Assembly: GCA_044463125.1 (NCBI GenBank)
Contig: JBIQMS010000015.1
Location: 17,613-81,612 of the forward strand
Length of the DNA: 64,000 nt
DNA from: CAYMZZ01 sp044463125
Lineage (GTDB): Bacteria; Bacteroidota; Bacteroidia; Chitinophagales; Chitinophagaceae
Direction: 5' to 3'
Positions 26,637 through 33,676 of this stretch are shown piece by piece (position 1 is the first letter of the stretch; every line of letters starts with the position of its first letter). A model generated the notes under the pieces. That model was not told the DNA's origin. It saw only the letters and a program-made list of their open reading frames with translations, and made no database searches. The translations under genes were made by a program, and so were the position numbers.

Positions 26637-27924
26637 GCCCCGTCGCCTTATGCGTCATCAATTTAAGGATATTGAAAATATAGAGCACGGAGCTGGCCAG
26701 TAGTAAAAATGCGCCGGCATGCAGGATGTTGACCTGACTGCAGAGGATGCCGATAAGAAATAATGGAAATCCCAGGAGGTAGCAGAGTGTCATTCCGCGA
26801 AAGATCTCCGCATGATACAGTTCTTTCGGGTTAGGGGTAGCTTTTTTTCCGGCTATTTGCTGATACACTTTGTTCCAGATAATAAACGGGAGTGTCTTGA
26901 ATGTCATGCCGAGGATCAACGCGGTGATCCAGCCAAAGAAAATCACAAATCCATACACGATAATCAGGCGCATATTTTCGCCGGTCGATTGTATGGCGGC
27001 CAGTACCAGGGCGAGCGCCAAAGCTGCCGGCCCCAGCATCAGGGGCAGAGAAAGCAGGGATATCCGCATGGGGCCATCAACCCGGCGCCGGATACGAAGT
27101 CGGTAGCATTGATAACAATAGCGGACAAATAAGATCAGCGCCATCGCGATCAGGGAAAGTGGTATCAGCAGCCAGCTATGATGGGTTGTTGTTAAAAACA
27201 GGAAGATAAAAAGCAACAGACCCATGTTGACCAGGCCATAGATCCACCACAATGCTTTCTTATTATCATATTTCGACAGTAGAAACATGGGGATCAGGCG
27301 ACTGGCCACACCCATGATCAGTAATAAGAACCAACCGGCAATACCCATGTGCGCGTGCATGGGAAGGTAGTCGAGTGAACCCGCCGGAAGAATGGGCGTG
27401 GTAAAATTGTAAACCAGTATGAGACCCACCACACAGGTGGCCAGCAACCAAAGCACGGAGGTGAATACAAACAGGGCGTGAATATTTTCCTTCTTGCTGC
27501 GATGCATGCTCACGCCCAGATTGATGAGATAGGCGAGGATGGCCAGTATGATCAGTCGCCCGCCCCATTTGGCGGGCCAGCCCATATCGAAGACATAGAA
27601 GCCATAGGCGAGTAGGGGTATGCCGAGTGCCGCAAAGAAAAAGCAGAGCCGGGCAAGACGTTTGCTATACAATTCACCTTCGATCAGCACAGGCACCAGT
27701 TGGTGACCCGAGCCCAGGATGATCATGGTACCCCAGCCAAGCGCCATGATATGCACAATGGCCAGGCTATGCGGATGGAAATAATGACCGGCAACATGGG
27801 TTGCTGATAACAACAACAATAGGCAGCCCAACACAAAGGCGAAGGCTGCGTAGAGGTAAAAGGGCAACACCAGCCGGTGCGGCGTGGTGGAAGGCAAGGG
27901 TCGTGTGGTTTCCGCTGCTGACAT
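26629..27924 (-). CDS. Oxidase subunit I-like multi-helix membrane protein
   Basis: 431 residues with about twelve hydrophobic helices. Histidines stand in conserved places: HSLAIVHIMALGWGTMI early, LGSGHQLVPVLIEG, and YLPMHAHMGIAGWFLLLIMG in the middle. These resemble the heme-ligand helices of cbb3-type oxidase subunit I and of NnrS-type proteins. It lacks the full pattern expected for a functional heme-copper oxidase, so I call it an oxidase-like or NnrS-like protein. Its position between hemerythrin/RIC genes and an Rrf2 regulator suggests a role in NO response. Confidence 0.65.
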   Translation of the reverse strand: MSAAETTRPLPSTTPHRLVLPFYLYAAFAFVLGCLLLLLSATHVAGHYFHPHSLAIVHIMALGWGTMIILGSGHQLVPVLIEGELYSKRLARLCFFFAALGIPLLAYGFYVFDMGWPAKWGGRLIILAILAYLINLGVSMHRSKKENIHALFVFTSVLWLLATCVVGLILVYNFTTPILPAGSLDYLPMHAHMGIAGWFLLLIMGVASRLIPMFLLSKYDNKKALWWIYGLVNMGLLLFIFLFLTTTHHSWLLIPLSLIAMALILFVRYCYQCYRLRIRRRVDGPMRISLLSLPLMLGPAALALALVLAAIQSTGENMRLIIVYGFVIFFGWITALILGMTFKTLPFIIWNKVYQQIAGKKATPNPKELYHAEIFRGMTLCYLLGFPLFLIGILCSQVNILHAGAFLLLASSVLYIFNILKLMTHKATGHG

Positions 27925-27925
27925 T

Positions 27926-28735
27926 TCAATCTTTAAAAATGAGGAGATGCACTTCCCCTTCGCTGATGCTGCGGGCTCTGAACTGGAAGCCCCGGTCTTT
28001 TAATTCGGGTAATAAAAAAATGGGAATCCGCTTATGAAATACAAATAAGGCTTCCCCCGCCTTCACATTATCCAGCTTTTCCAGAATTCGCATCATGGGC
28101 AAGGGCATTTCGAGTTCCCGAACATCGATCTTCTGCGTCCTTCCATTAAATCGTTGCAGTTGATTAGTCCAGTCGTCTGAACTATACTCGTCTGATCCTA
28201 CAGGTTGCGGTATATCGCTTTTCTTATAGAACCAGGTGTAGATTTTTTCATCGCTGATAGTTTCGGTGTAGGCCTCAAAGCCCTGCTTCCCGAGCAAATA
28301 AATAAGGGGGAGCGGTTCAAAGCTATTGACCAGCCGCAATACTTCCCCTTTTTGCAGTTGTTTTATCCTTTGAATGATGAGTTGCAGGGGGTCTTCTCCT
28401 TTTTCTATCAGGGGTCTTACATCCAGTTCAAGGATATTGTTTGGGTGGAGTCGCTTCAAAAAATCCGGCATTTCGTCTTTGCTTCCACTTGGTTCGGGTT
28501 TGGGTATCGTATCATCAAAATCAAAACCGAGCGGGCGCAAGCATTTGTAAAAGTCCTCCACCTGGCAGCCTCCCATTTTGGCGGCCATGGCTATGCTGGC
28601 CCTTCCCGCTATCAGTTTGCGAAGTACCGGGTTGCGCAATTTCACAAAGCCTGGCGAAAGACCCACGATGGCCTCCAGCGCTTCGGGCCTGTGCTTCAGC
28701 AGGGTTGCTATTCGGGTCTGGGCATTGATTGTCAT
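27926..28735 (-). CDS. DUF1858 + double DUF2249 protein
   Basis: 269 residues in three parts. The first about 70 residues match DUF1858 (TRIATLLKHRPEALEAIVGL, then GGCQVEDFYKCLRPLG). Two DUF2249 units follow: ELDVRPLIEKGEDPLQLI...VNSFEPLPLIYLLGKQGF and KIDVRELEMPLPMMRILEKL...HKRIPIFLLPELKDRGF. DUF2249 is usually joined to hemerythrin or RIC proteins. The function is unknown. Its start overlaps the hemerythrin gene's stop by 4 nt and its stop is 1 nt from the membrane-protein start, so translation is coupled. Confidence 0.8.
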   Translation of the reverse strand: MTINAQTRIATLLKHRPEALEAIVGLSPGFVKLRNPVLRKLIAGRASIAMAAKMGGCQVEDFYKCLRPLGFDFDDTIPKPEPSGSKDEMPDFLKRLHPNNILELDVRPLIEKGEDPLQLIIQRIKQLQKGEVLRLVNSFEPLPLIYLLGKQGFEAYTETISDEKIYTWFYKKSDIPQPVGSDEYSSDDWTNQLQRFNGRTQKIDVRELEMPLPMMRILEKLDNVKAGEALFVFHKRIPIFLLPELKDRGFQFRARSISEGEVHLLIFKD

Positions 28736-29226
28736 ACCGCTTTTTTTTGCTGCCAGAAAATATCCGACCAGTTGTCGTCCACAATATTACCGTCATTCGG
28801 TAAGCGTTCGGCAATTCGCAGAAGTTCATTCTCGCTTAACTGTTCCTGCAGGTGGGCGAATAGTTCACGCTCCTCGAAGCGGATATGTTTTTCCAACTTG
28901 TCGGCAAACTGCTCCAGCAGGCTGATATTGTTCTTATTTTCTTCTATCTGCTCCACTATACGACGGATTATCCGATGCTCCGCTTCAGCCTGCCGGCGCA
29001 GGGGATCACGGGCATCCAGGGCGGTAAAGAGCAGTACCTCCTCGGCATTGAAATGTTTTTCCAGGTCCACTTTGAAGAAGAAAAGCGTGTAGGCCGCGAT
29101 TCGCTCTGCGCTCACGCCGGTTTTAATACCCTGGCGAATCTTCCACACCAGCAGGAGGCCGAAATGATGGTCTTTGGAAAAGGAGATGATCGAGGGGTTG
29201 CGCTTGATAGGAATGGGCTGTTTCAT
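28732..29226 (-). CDS. Hemerythrin (HHE) domain protein
   Basis: 164 residues forming a four-helix hemerythrin-like domain: KDHHFGLLLVWKIR holds the first His pair, HFNAEEVLLF the next metal ligands, AEHRIIRRIVEQIEE a middle helix and HIRFEERELFAHLQE the last ligands. This gives the His/Glu/Asp pattern for a di-iron site binding oxygen or NO. It sits 4 nt downstream of the RIC gene in the same operon, a usual pairing. Confidence 0.85.
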   Translation of the reverse strand: MKQPIPIKRNPSIISFSKDHHFGLLLVWKIRQGIKTGVSAERIAAYTLFFFKVDLEKHFNAEEVLLFTALDARDPLRRQAEAEHRIIRRIVEQIEENKNNISLLEQFADKLEKHIRFEERELFAHLQEQLSENELLRIAERLPNDGNIVDDNWSDIFWQQKKAV

Positions 29227-29230
29227 GGTC

Positions 29231-30157
29231 TTAGGATTTTAATTGGGAGAGGGCTTTGGGACAAAGCACATTGTTTTCAAGATGAATATGCAATTCCAGG
29301 TCGGCCTGGAAATCGCGCAGCATGCGGTAGAGAATGCTGTAGCTGCTGCAGGCGTCTTCCGGAATGCTGTATCCGTTGGAAAGTTGCTGAATAATAGCCA
29401 GCTTCTTGCCCACCTGGGTATGATCATCCTGCATGCTGTTGAGCATCAGTTCAAGGGAATCCGGAACACTGCCCGAAAGCGACATCGCCTTCACCGCGGG
29501 AAACAATACAGTTTCTTCTTCTTCCAGGTGCTCCACCAGTTCGTTGTTGATTTCAACAATAAGCTGGTTGATGGGTAATAGTTCCGGGTGGCTTTTCCCA
29601 TGCACGCGGCTCACTTTGGCGGCATAGCCCAGGAGTTCAGGAAGGGTCTTACGAACATAACTGTGATGGACGTTTACTATATAATCAGCGAGAAAATGCA
29701 GGGGCCAGTCCTGGAAGGAGAGGGGGCGGGTTTCAGTTCGTTGGTCGGCCTGTTGCAATTCCTGCTCTATACGGGTACTGTCCAAACCTTTCTCGGCGCA
29801 GGCTTCCTTCACGGTTTTCTTGCCGCCACAGCAAAAGTCGAGACCATATTTTTTAAAGATGGCCACTTTGCGCAGATCTTTGGCCGCAATTTCGCCGATG
29901 GTTTCTTCCGGTTCATCGGCATTCCTTTTGCGGATATTCACGCGCCAGCTTTCAGGACCCTGCTCCAGGTACTGCCATTCAAAACTATTACCCCTTTCGC
30001 CAAGGAGCTGATAATACAGCGGCTTGGGGTCATGATCATTATAAATGGTGAGCGTGTCGCCTGCGTGCAGCTCATCAAACATTTTGAAAATGGTAGGATG
30101 CTTATGCCGGGGCTCCAGGGTAGTTACGTCGAGAAATTGGCCAGTAGTCGTGTTCAT
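29231..30157 (-). CDS. ric: Iron-sulfur cluster repair di-iron protein with N-terminal DUF2249
   Basis: 308 residues. The N-terminal part (about 1-85) is a DUF2249 domain (DVTTLEPRHKHPTIFKMFDEL). Then comes the ScdA-N segment FKKYGLDFCCGGKKTVKEACAEKGL, and a hemerythrin domain with HHSYVRKTLPEL, HGKSHPELL, HLEEEETVLFP, DDHTQVGK and HIHLENNVLCP. RIC/YtfE/ScdA proteins repair Fe-S clusters after NO or oxidative damage. The start at 30157 is chosen over one ten codons upstream because TACCTTTG lies 28 nt before it. It is the first gene of the six-gene operon. Confidence 0.92.
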   Translation of the reverse strand: MNTTTGQFLDVTTLEPRHKHPTIFKMFDELHAGDTLTIYNDHDPKPLYYQLLGERGNSFEWQYLEQGPESWRVNIRKRNADEPEETIGEIAAKDLRKVAIFKKYGLDFCCGGKKTVKEACAEKGLDSTRIEQELQQADQRTETRPLSFQDWPLHFLADYIVNVHHSYVRKTLPELLGYAAKVSRVHGKSHPELLPINQLIVEINNELVEHLEEEETVLFPAVKAMSLSGSVPDSLELMLNSMQDDHTQVGKKLAIIQQLSNGYSIPEDACSSYSILYRMLRDFQADLELHIHLENNVLCPKALSQLKS

Positions 30158-30184
30158 ATAGAGATGATTTTTTAATTGATGAAA

Positions 30185-30192
30185 CAAAGGTA
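30185..30192 (-). promoter_or_regulatory. TAnnTTTG -7 box of the NO-stress operon
   Basis: Reads TACCTTTG on the minus strand, 27 nt before the RIC start codon. It supports the shorter RIC start. Confidence 0.55.
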
Positions 30193-30212
30193 GTATGCCT
30201 GAATCTAATAAA

Positions 30213-30226
30213 AGTATTTAAATACT
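30213..30226. promoter_or_regulatory. Palindromic operator candidate, NO-stress operon
   Basis: AGTATTTAAATACT is a 14-bp perfect palindrome about 20 bp upstream of the -7 box, over the -33 region. The operon-encoded Rrf2 regulator could bind it to block transcription, which is inferred from position. Confidence 0.45.
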
Positions 30227-30319
30227 GTTATTTGGGTCAACCTGACGAGAATCATGTTTTTCCGTAGCAAATCCTAACTTTCCACAAGACCCCACTTTAA
30301 AGATTCTAAATTTTTAGAC

Positions 30320-30736
30320 ATGGTTACGGTCGTACACTTATCATCTTATAGCTTGTTTCGAAAGGGAGTCAGGGAGCAAGTAGGAAAACGGGAAGGCATC
30401 CGGATAATTGGAGAAGCGGAGAATGGAGTCCAACTCCTCGCATTTCTGGAGCAGCAACAGCCCGATGTATTGTTGATGGATATTTTATTGCCAGGTATGC
30501 CGGTAAGCGAGATTTTCTCCGAGGTCACGAGCCGCTACCCCGACATAAAAATCCTGATACTAAGCGTTCATAATGCTCCTTCCGTTATAGTGTCTATGTT
30601 GGAAATGGGTGCCAAGGGGTATTTGACTATCGATTCGGAGGCGGAAGAGATTCATCAGTTGATCCTGGCGTCATCCAGGCCCGGAATTTTGTTCAGCAAG
30701 GGCGCCAGGCGTTCCTTGATTCCCGATGAGAAATAG
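30320..30736 (+). CDS. Stand-alone receiver-domain protein with degenerate acidic pair
   Basis: 138 residues, resembling the receiver of a NarL/LuxR response regulator but ending without an HTH domain. Asp54 (LLMDILLPGM) and Lys99 (GAKGYL) are kept, and the spacing after SLFRKG matches NarL-type starts. The usual acidic pair DD that binds magnesium is replaced by Ser8-Ser9 (VVHLSSYSLF), so normal phosphorylation is doubtful. It may be a pseudo-receiver acting by protein contact. It is divergent from the NO-stress operon, with a 160-bp shared promoter region. Confidence 0.7.
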   Translation: MVTVVHLSSYSLFRKGVREQVGKREGIRIIGEAENGVQLLAFLEQQQPDVLLMDILLPGMPVSEIFSEVTSRYPDIKILILSVHNAPSVIVSMLEMGAKGYLTIDSEAEEIHQLILASSRPGILFSKGARRSLIPDEK

Positions 30737-30959
30737 CCGGAATGCTTGTTTCAATAGAATTTAAATTTTGTAGTCTAATCCAATGGTTTGATCAGCGAGA
30801 GTGAAGGGAAACTCGGGAATTATATTACCATTAAACAGATTGGAATGTAAATTGTACCTAAAGTTTAGTTGATAGTTTTCTTGTTGCAATGCAAACTTGA
30901 AACAAAATACTGTAGTATTTAACAACAGGAGCCTGGACCGTTTGTCAAAAATTGTAAAG

Positions 30960-31325
30960 ATGAATGACATTTTAGAATACAAGGGCTATTACGCTGAAGT
31001 TCACTTCAATAGTGAAGATGAAGTTTTCTATGGAAAAATAATTGGCATCAATGACCTTGTAAGTTTTGAAGGCACATCAGTAAAGCAATTGAAAAAGGAA
31101 TTTCAGGAGGCTGGGGAAGATTATTTGGCTACCTGCCAAGAGTTAGGAAAAGAGCCAGAGAAAACGTACCAAGGTACTTTTAATGTTCGTATTCCATCCG
31201 AGCTCCACAGGCAGGCAGCGAGACATGCGGCTTTAAAAAAGATTACCTTAAATGATTTTGTTCGGCAGGCCATTGATAGTATGGTATCAAAGACCCCTGA
31301 TACGCGAACCTCGAGCTTTACATAG
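30960..31325 (+). CDS. HicB-like antitoxin (orphan)
   Basis: 121 residues. The N-terminal half has the HicB partial RNase-H-like fold (YKGYYAEVHFNSEDEVFYGKIIGIND), and the end has a ribbon-helix-helix domain (VRIPSELHRQAARHAALK, LNDFVRQAIDSMV). The start at 30960 begins the fold directly; a longer frame adds 21 residues without features. HicB neutralises the HicA mRNA-cleaving toxin and represses the operon, but I find no hicA-like frame beside it. It may be a leftover antitoxin or a stand-alone regulator. Confidence 0.75.
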   Translation: MNDILEYKGYYAEVHFNSEDEVFYGKIIGINDLVSFEGTSVKQLKKEFQEAGEDYLATCQELGKEPEKTYQGTFNVRIPSELHRQAARHAALKKITLNDFVRQAIDSMVSKTPDTRTSSFT

Positions 31326-31436
31326 TTTATTACCAAAATACTTTACCCGCTCTTGCAGCGGGGTGATAGCAGCCGCATAATATTTGAAGTATTTCGGTGT
31401 AACCTCAAATCCACTCGTGTCGAATTGCTTGAGCAT
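31287..31436 (-). pseudogene. Short unassigned reading frame (49 codons)
   Basis: A 49-codon frame starting with MLKQFDTSGFEVTPKYF. The composition looks protein-like (FKYYAAAITPLQERVKYF) and unlike random shadow frames. It overlaps hicB by 39 nt and the gene-X fragment by 32 nt, in different frames. It could be the tail of a lost gene. I do not recognise it, and I am unsure it is expressed. Confidence 0.25.
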
Positions 31437-31512
31437 GGGGCTTATCTGCGGCTAGGGTGAGGTTTTTAAACTTCCTGATCATTTCATAAATCCGTTCTGC
31501 CAGGTTGCGCAT
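31405..31512 (-). pseudogene. Truncated copy of gene X (C-terminal fragment)
   Basis: This 35-codon frame starts MRNLAERIYEMIRKFKN and ends in a stop. It lines up with the C-terminal part of the protein at 46387-46809, which reads MRNLAERIYEMLEKLKN; both share KPHA further on. The first 80 or so codons are missing. Synonymous changes between the two copies show an old split, not a recent copy. The pair brackets the 15-kb second SusCD locus. Confidence 0.6.
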
Positions 31513-31631
31513 GCTTTCTTTATATCATATTTATACATATAGTTGAAGATCCTGTACGCATATAATGGAGCCATAGCTAAAAATTTCAGGAGTTTTAATT
31601 TCGGGAGCTTTACTTACTTTTAAGGCTTCTG

Positions 31632-32243
31632 ATGTTAAGGCCTGCGCGTTCATATCATCCTGACCCGGAATTATTCCAAAAATTTATCGAAGGCAACGAG
31701 GCGGCATTTTCCGCGGTTTACCGTCATTACTATTTCCAGGTGTACCAGTTTGCAAAGCGTTGGCTTTCGGAGCCTAAGGATGCGGAGGATATGACAGCCG
31801 ACACTTTTGTCAAACTCTGGGACCGGAGAGAGAGCTTTGACAACTTCGACAACCTGGGTGGGTTTCTCTACCTGACGGTGAGGAACTCGTGCTTTGATCT
31901 GCTGCGAAGACGCCAGTTGCGGACAATAAAAGAAGAGGAGGTATTTCGCCGGTTTCAGGAGGATATGGAGACAGACTTTACAATCCAACAGGTCCGGGAG
32001 GAATTTTTACGCATCATTTACGCCAGAGTTGACAGTATGCCACCGAAAATGAAAGAGATATTTCTTTTATCCTACCGCGAAGGCCTTAAGCCGGCTGAGA
32101 TCGCCCGCCAGCTGAATCTCAGCGTTCATACAGTTGGTAACCATAAGGCCAACGCCATTCGTTTTCTCAGGCAGGCATTAACCGACAGACCCATTCTGAT
32201 CGCATTTCTTATGCTTTTCGATAGGCTGCCCAGCCACTACTGA
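31632..32243 (+). CDS. ECF-type RNA polymerase sigma factor (PUL 2)
   Basis: 203 residues with sigma region 2 (AFSAVYRHYYFQVYQFAKRW, then KDAEDMTADTFVKLWDRR) and region 4 (MPPKMKEIFLLSYREGLKPAEIARQL, NLSVHTVGNH). It lacks regions 1 and 3, as expected of the extracytoplasmic-function group. It stands in front of fecR and a SusC with an STN domain, the standard Bacteroidetes design where substrate at SusC signals through FecR to free this sigma factor, which then drives the locus. Confidence 0.93.
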   Translation: MLRPARSYHPDPELFQKFIEGNEAAFSAVYRHYYFQVYQFAKRWLSEPKDAEDMTADTFVKLWDRRESFDNFDNLGGFLYLTVRNSCFDLLRRRQLRTIKEEEVFRRFQEDMETDFTIQQVREEFLRIIYARVDSMPPKMKEIFLLSYREGLKPAEIARQLNLSVHTVGNHKANAIRFLRQALTDRPILIAFLMLFDRLPSHY

Positions 32244-32310
32244 CCGCTGCGTTAACGGAATCTGAAGTTTTTGTAAAATTTCCATTATTTCTATTAGTGG
32301 TTTTTTGCCG

Positions 32311-32327
32311 TTCATACGTAGTATGAA
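32311..32327. promoter_or_regulatory. Inverted repeat upstream of fecR
   Basis: TTCATAC and GTATGAA arms are separated by 3 bp, 39 bases before the fecR start in a 123-bp gap after the sigma gene. It may be a regulator site or a small hairpin. No proof of function. Confidence 0.3.
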
Positions 32328-32366
32328 TGGTAACCTTATTCCTTTTATCCAACTATTATTATTAAT

Positions 32367-33587
32367 ATGACCGAGCACCAACAGTACGGGCTTTTGCTAT
32401 ATAAATACCTCGATGGGACAATCAGCGCTGAAGAAGCAGCCATGTTGGAGCAGTGGTTGCAAGTGAGCCCGGAACGAAGGGAACTATTAAAAGAACTTTC
32501 AGACGATGAGCAGTTGCCGGCGGCGATCCAGGAGTACCACCCAGATAACAGGCTTGAACTGGAAGGCCGCATCTTCGATATGATAAAGGGGCGCATTACA
32601 ATGAAACCCGACCCTGTGGCATTCTACAGAAGGTCATGGTTTCGGGTAGTCGCTGCGGCAAGTGTGGCTTTGCTATTGGGCCTGGGTTCCTATTTGGTTT
32701 TCTTCCAATCAACCGGTACTTCAGCACCCGTTGCAGAGCAGCAACTCAGCAGTGATGTAAAAGCCCCTGAAAAAAACAGGGCAACGATCACTTTGGCAGA
32801 CGGTAGTACCGTTTACCTGGATAGTGAAGTTAGCGGTGCTTTCGCACAACAAGGCAATATTCAACTTGTAAAGCTGGCCGATGGTCAGATCGCCTACCAG
32901 GCCGCAGAGCAGCATGCAGAAATCGCTTTGCAGTATAACACATTAACGAATCCCCGGGGCTCTAAAGTAATCGATATAACACTGGCTGACGGCAGCAGGG
33001 TATGGTTAAATGCAGGAACTACTTTTACTTATCCTGTTGCATTTACCGGATCCGATAGAAAAGTGTCCGTTAGCGGAGAAGCTTATTTCGAAGTGATGCC
33101 GGACAATAAAAAACCGTTCCTTGTAAATACCGGTAGCGCCTTTGTAAAAGTTTTGGGCACACACTTTAATGTGATGAACTATAACGCTGAGCCGGCAATA
33201 CAAACCACGTTGCTGGAAGGAAGTGTACAAATTGTAGCTGGCAACAGGGAAATGTTGTTAGAACCAGGACAACAAAGCAACCTGGAAAAGAACGGCAGTC
33301 TCACCTTAACAAACAATGTAGATGTAGAGTTGGTGATGGCCTGGAAAAACGGGTTGCAGTCATTCCGGCATGCAGATCTGAAAACCCTGATGCGCCGGTT
33401 AGAAAGATGGTATGATGTAGACGTGGTTTATGAAGCTGAAGTACCCGCTTATTTAAGTTTTACCGGTGAAGGCATTGCAAGGAATGTGAGCCTGCGCGAA
33501 CTATTGCAGGTATTGGAAAATAAAGAATTGAAATTTGAAATAGACGCTGAAAACAGAAAAGTAATTGTAAAAAAGGCAAATCGCTGA
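32367..33587 (+). CDS. FecR-type anti-sigma factor (PUL 2)
   Basis: 406 residues. The cytoplasmic N-terminal part (about 1-85) should hold the sigma factor. One transmembrane helix (VVAAASVALLLGLGSYLVFF, about 91-110) follows. The periplasmic part has the FecR domain (NPRGSKVIDITLADGSRVWL, SGEAYFEV) and a DUF4974 end (LKTLMRRLERWYDVDVVYEA, LRELLQVLE). This is the usual Bacteroidetes anti-sigma layout, which receives a signal from the STN domain of SusC. Confidence 0.93.
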   Translation: MTEHQQYGLLLYKYLDGTISAEEAAMLEQWLQVSPERRELLKELSDDEQLPAAIQEYHPDNRLELEGRIFDMIKGRITMKPDPVAFYRRSWFRVVAAASVALLLGLGSYLVFFQSTGTSAPVAEQQLSSDVKAPEKNRATITLADGSTVYLDSEVSGAFAQQGNIQLVKLADGQIAYQAAEQHAEIALQYNTLTNPRGSKVIDITLADGSRVWLNAGTTFTYPVAFTGSDRKVSVSGEAYFEVMPDNKKPFLVNTGSAFVKVLGTHFNVMNYNAEPAIQTTLLEGSVQIVAGNREMLLEPGQQSNLEKNGSLTLTNNVDVELVMAWKNGLQSFRHADLKTLMRRLERWYDVDVVYEAEVPAYLSFTGEGIARNVSLRELLQVLENKELKFEIDAENRKVIVKKANR

Positions 33588-33676
33588 TAAGCCCAAAGCT
33601 CGTAATAATCGTTGTGATCGACTGCGTACAACGTGACTTATAAAAAAGGCAATGATCATTAAAATCAAACTTAACT

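Noticed and set aside
26629..27924. Functional heme-copper oxidase subunit I
   Set aside because: Helix and histidine pattern is only partial and no subunit II or III or assembly gene is adjacent.
30761..30982. Minus-strand frame of 73 codons before hicB
   Set aside because: Composition is AT-driven with no recognisable features, and it overlaps the hicB start; I read it as non-coding.
20466..32320. Identical 12-mer CGTTCATACGTA before the first GH92 gene (20466-20477) and before fecR (32309-32320)
   Set aside because: Exact 12-mer pairs are expected by chance many times in a window of this size, and the two loci have different control systems.
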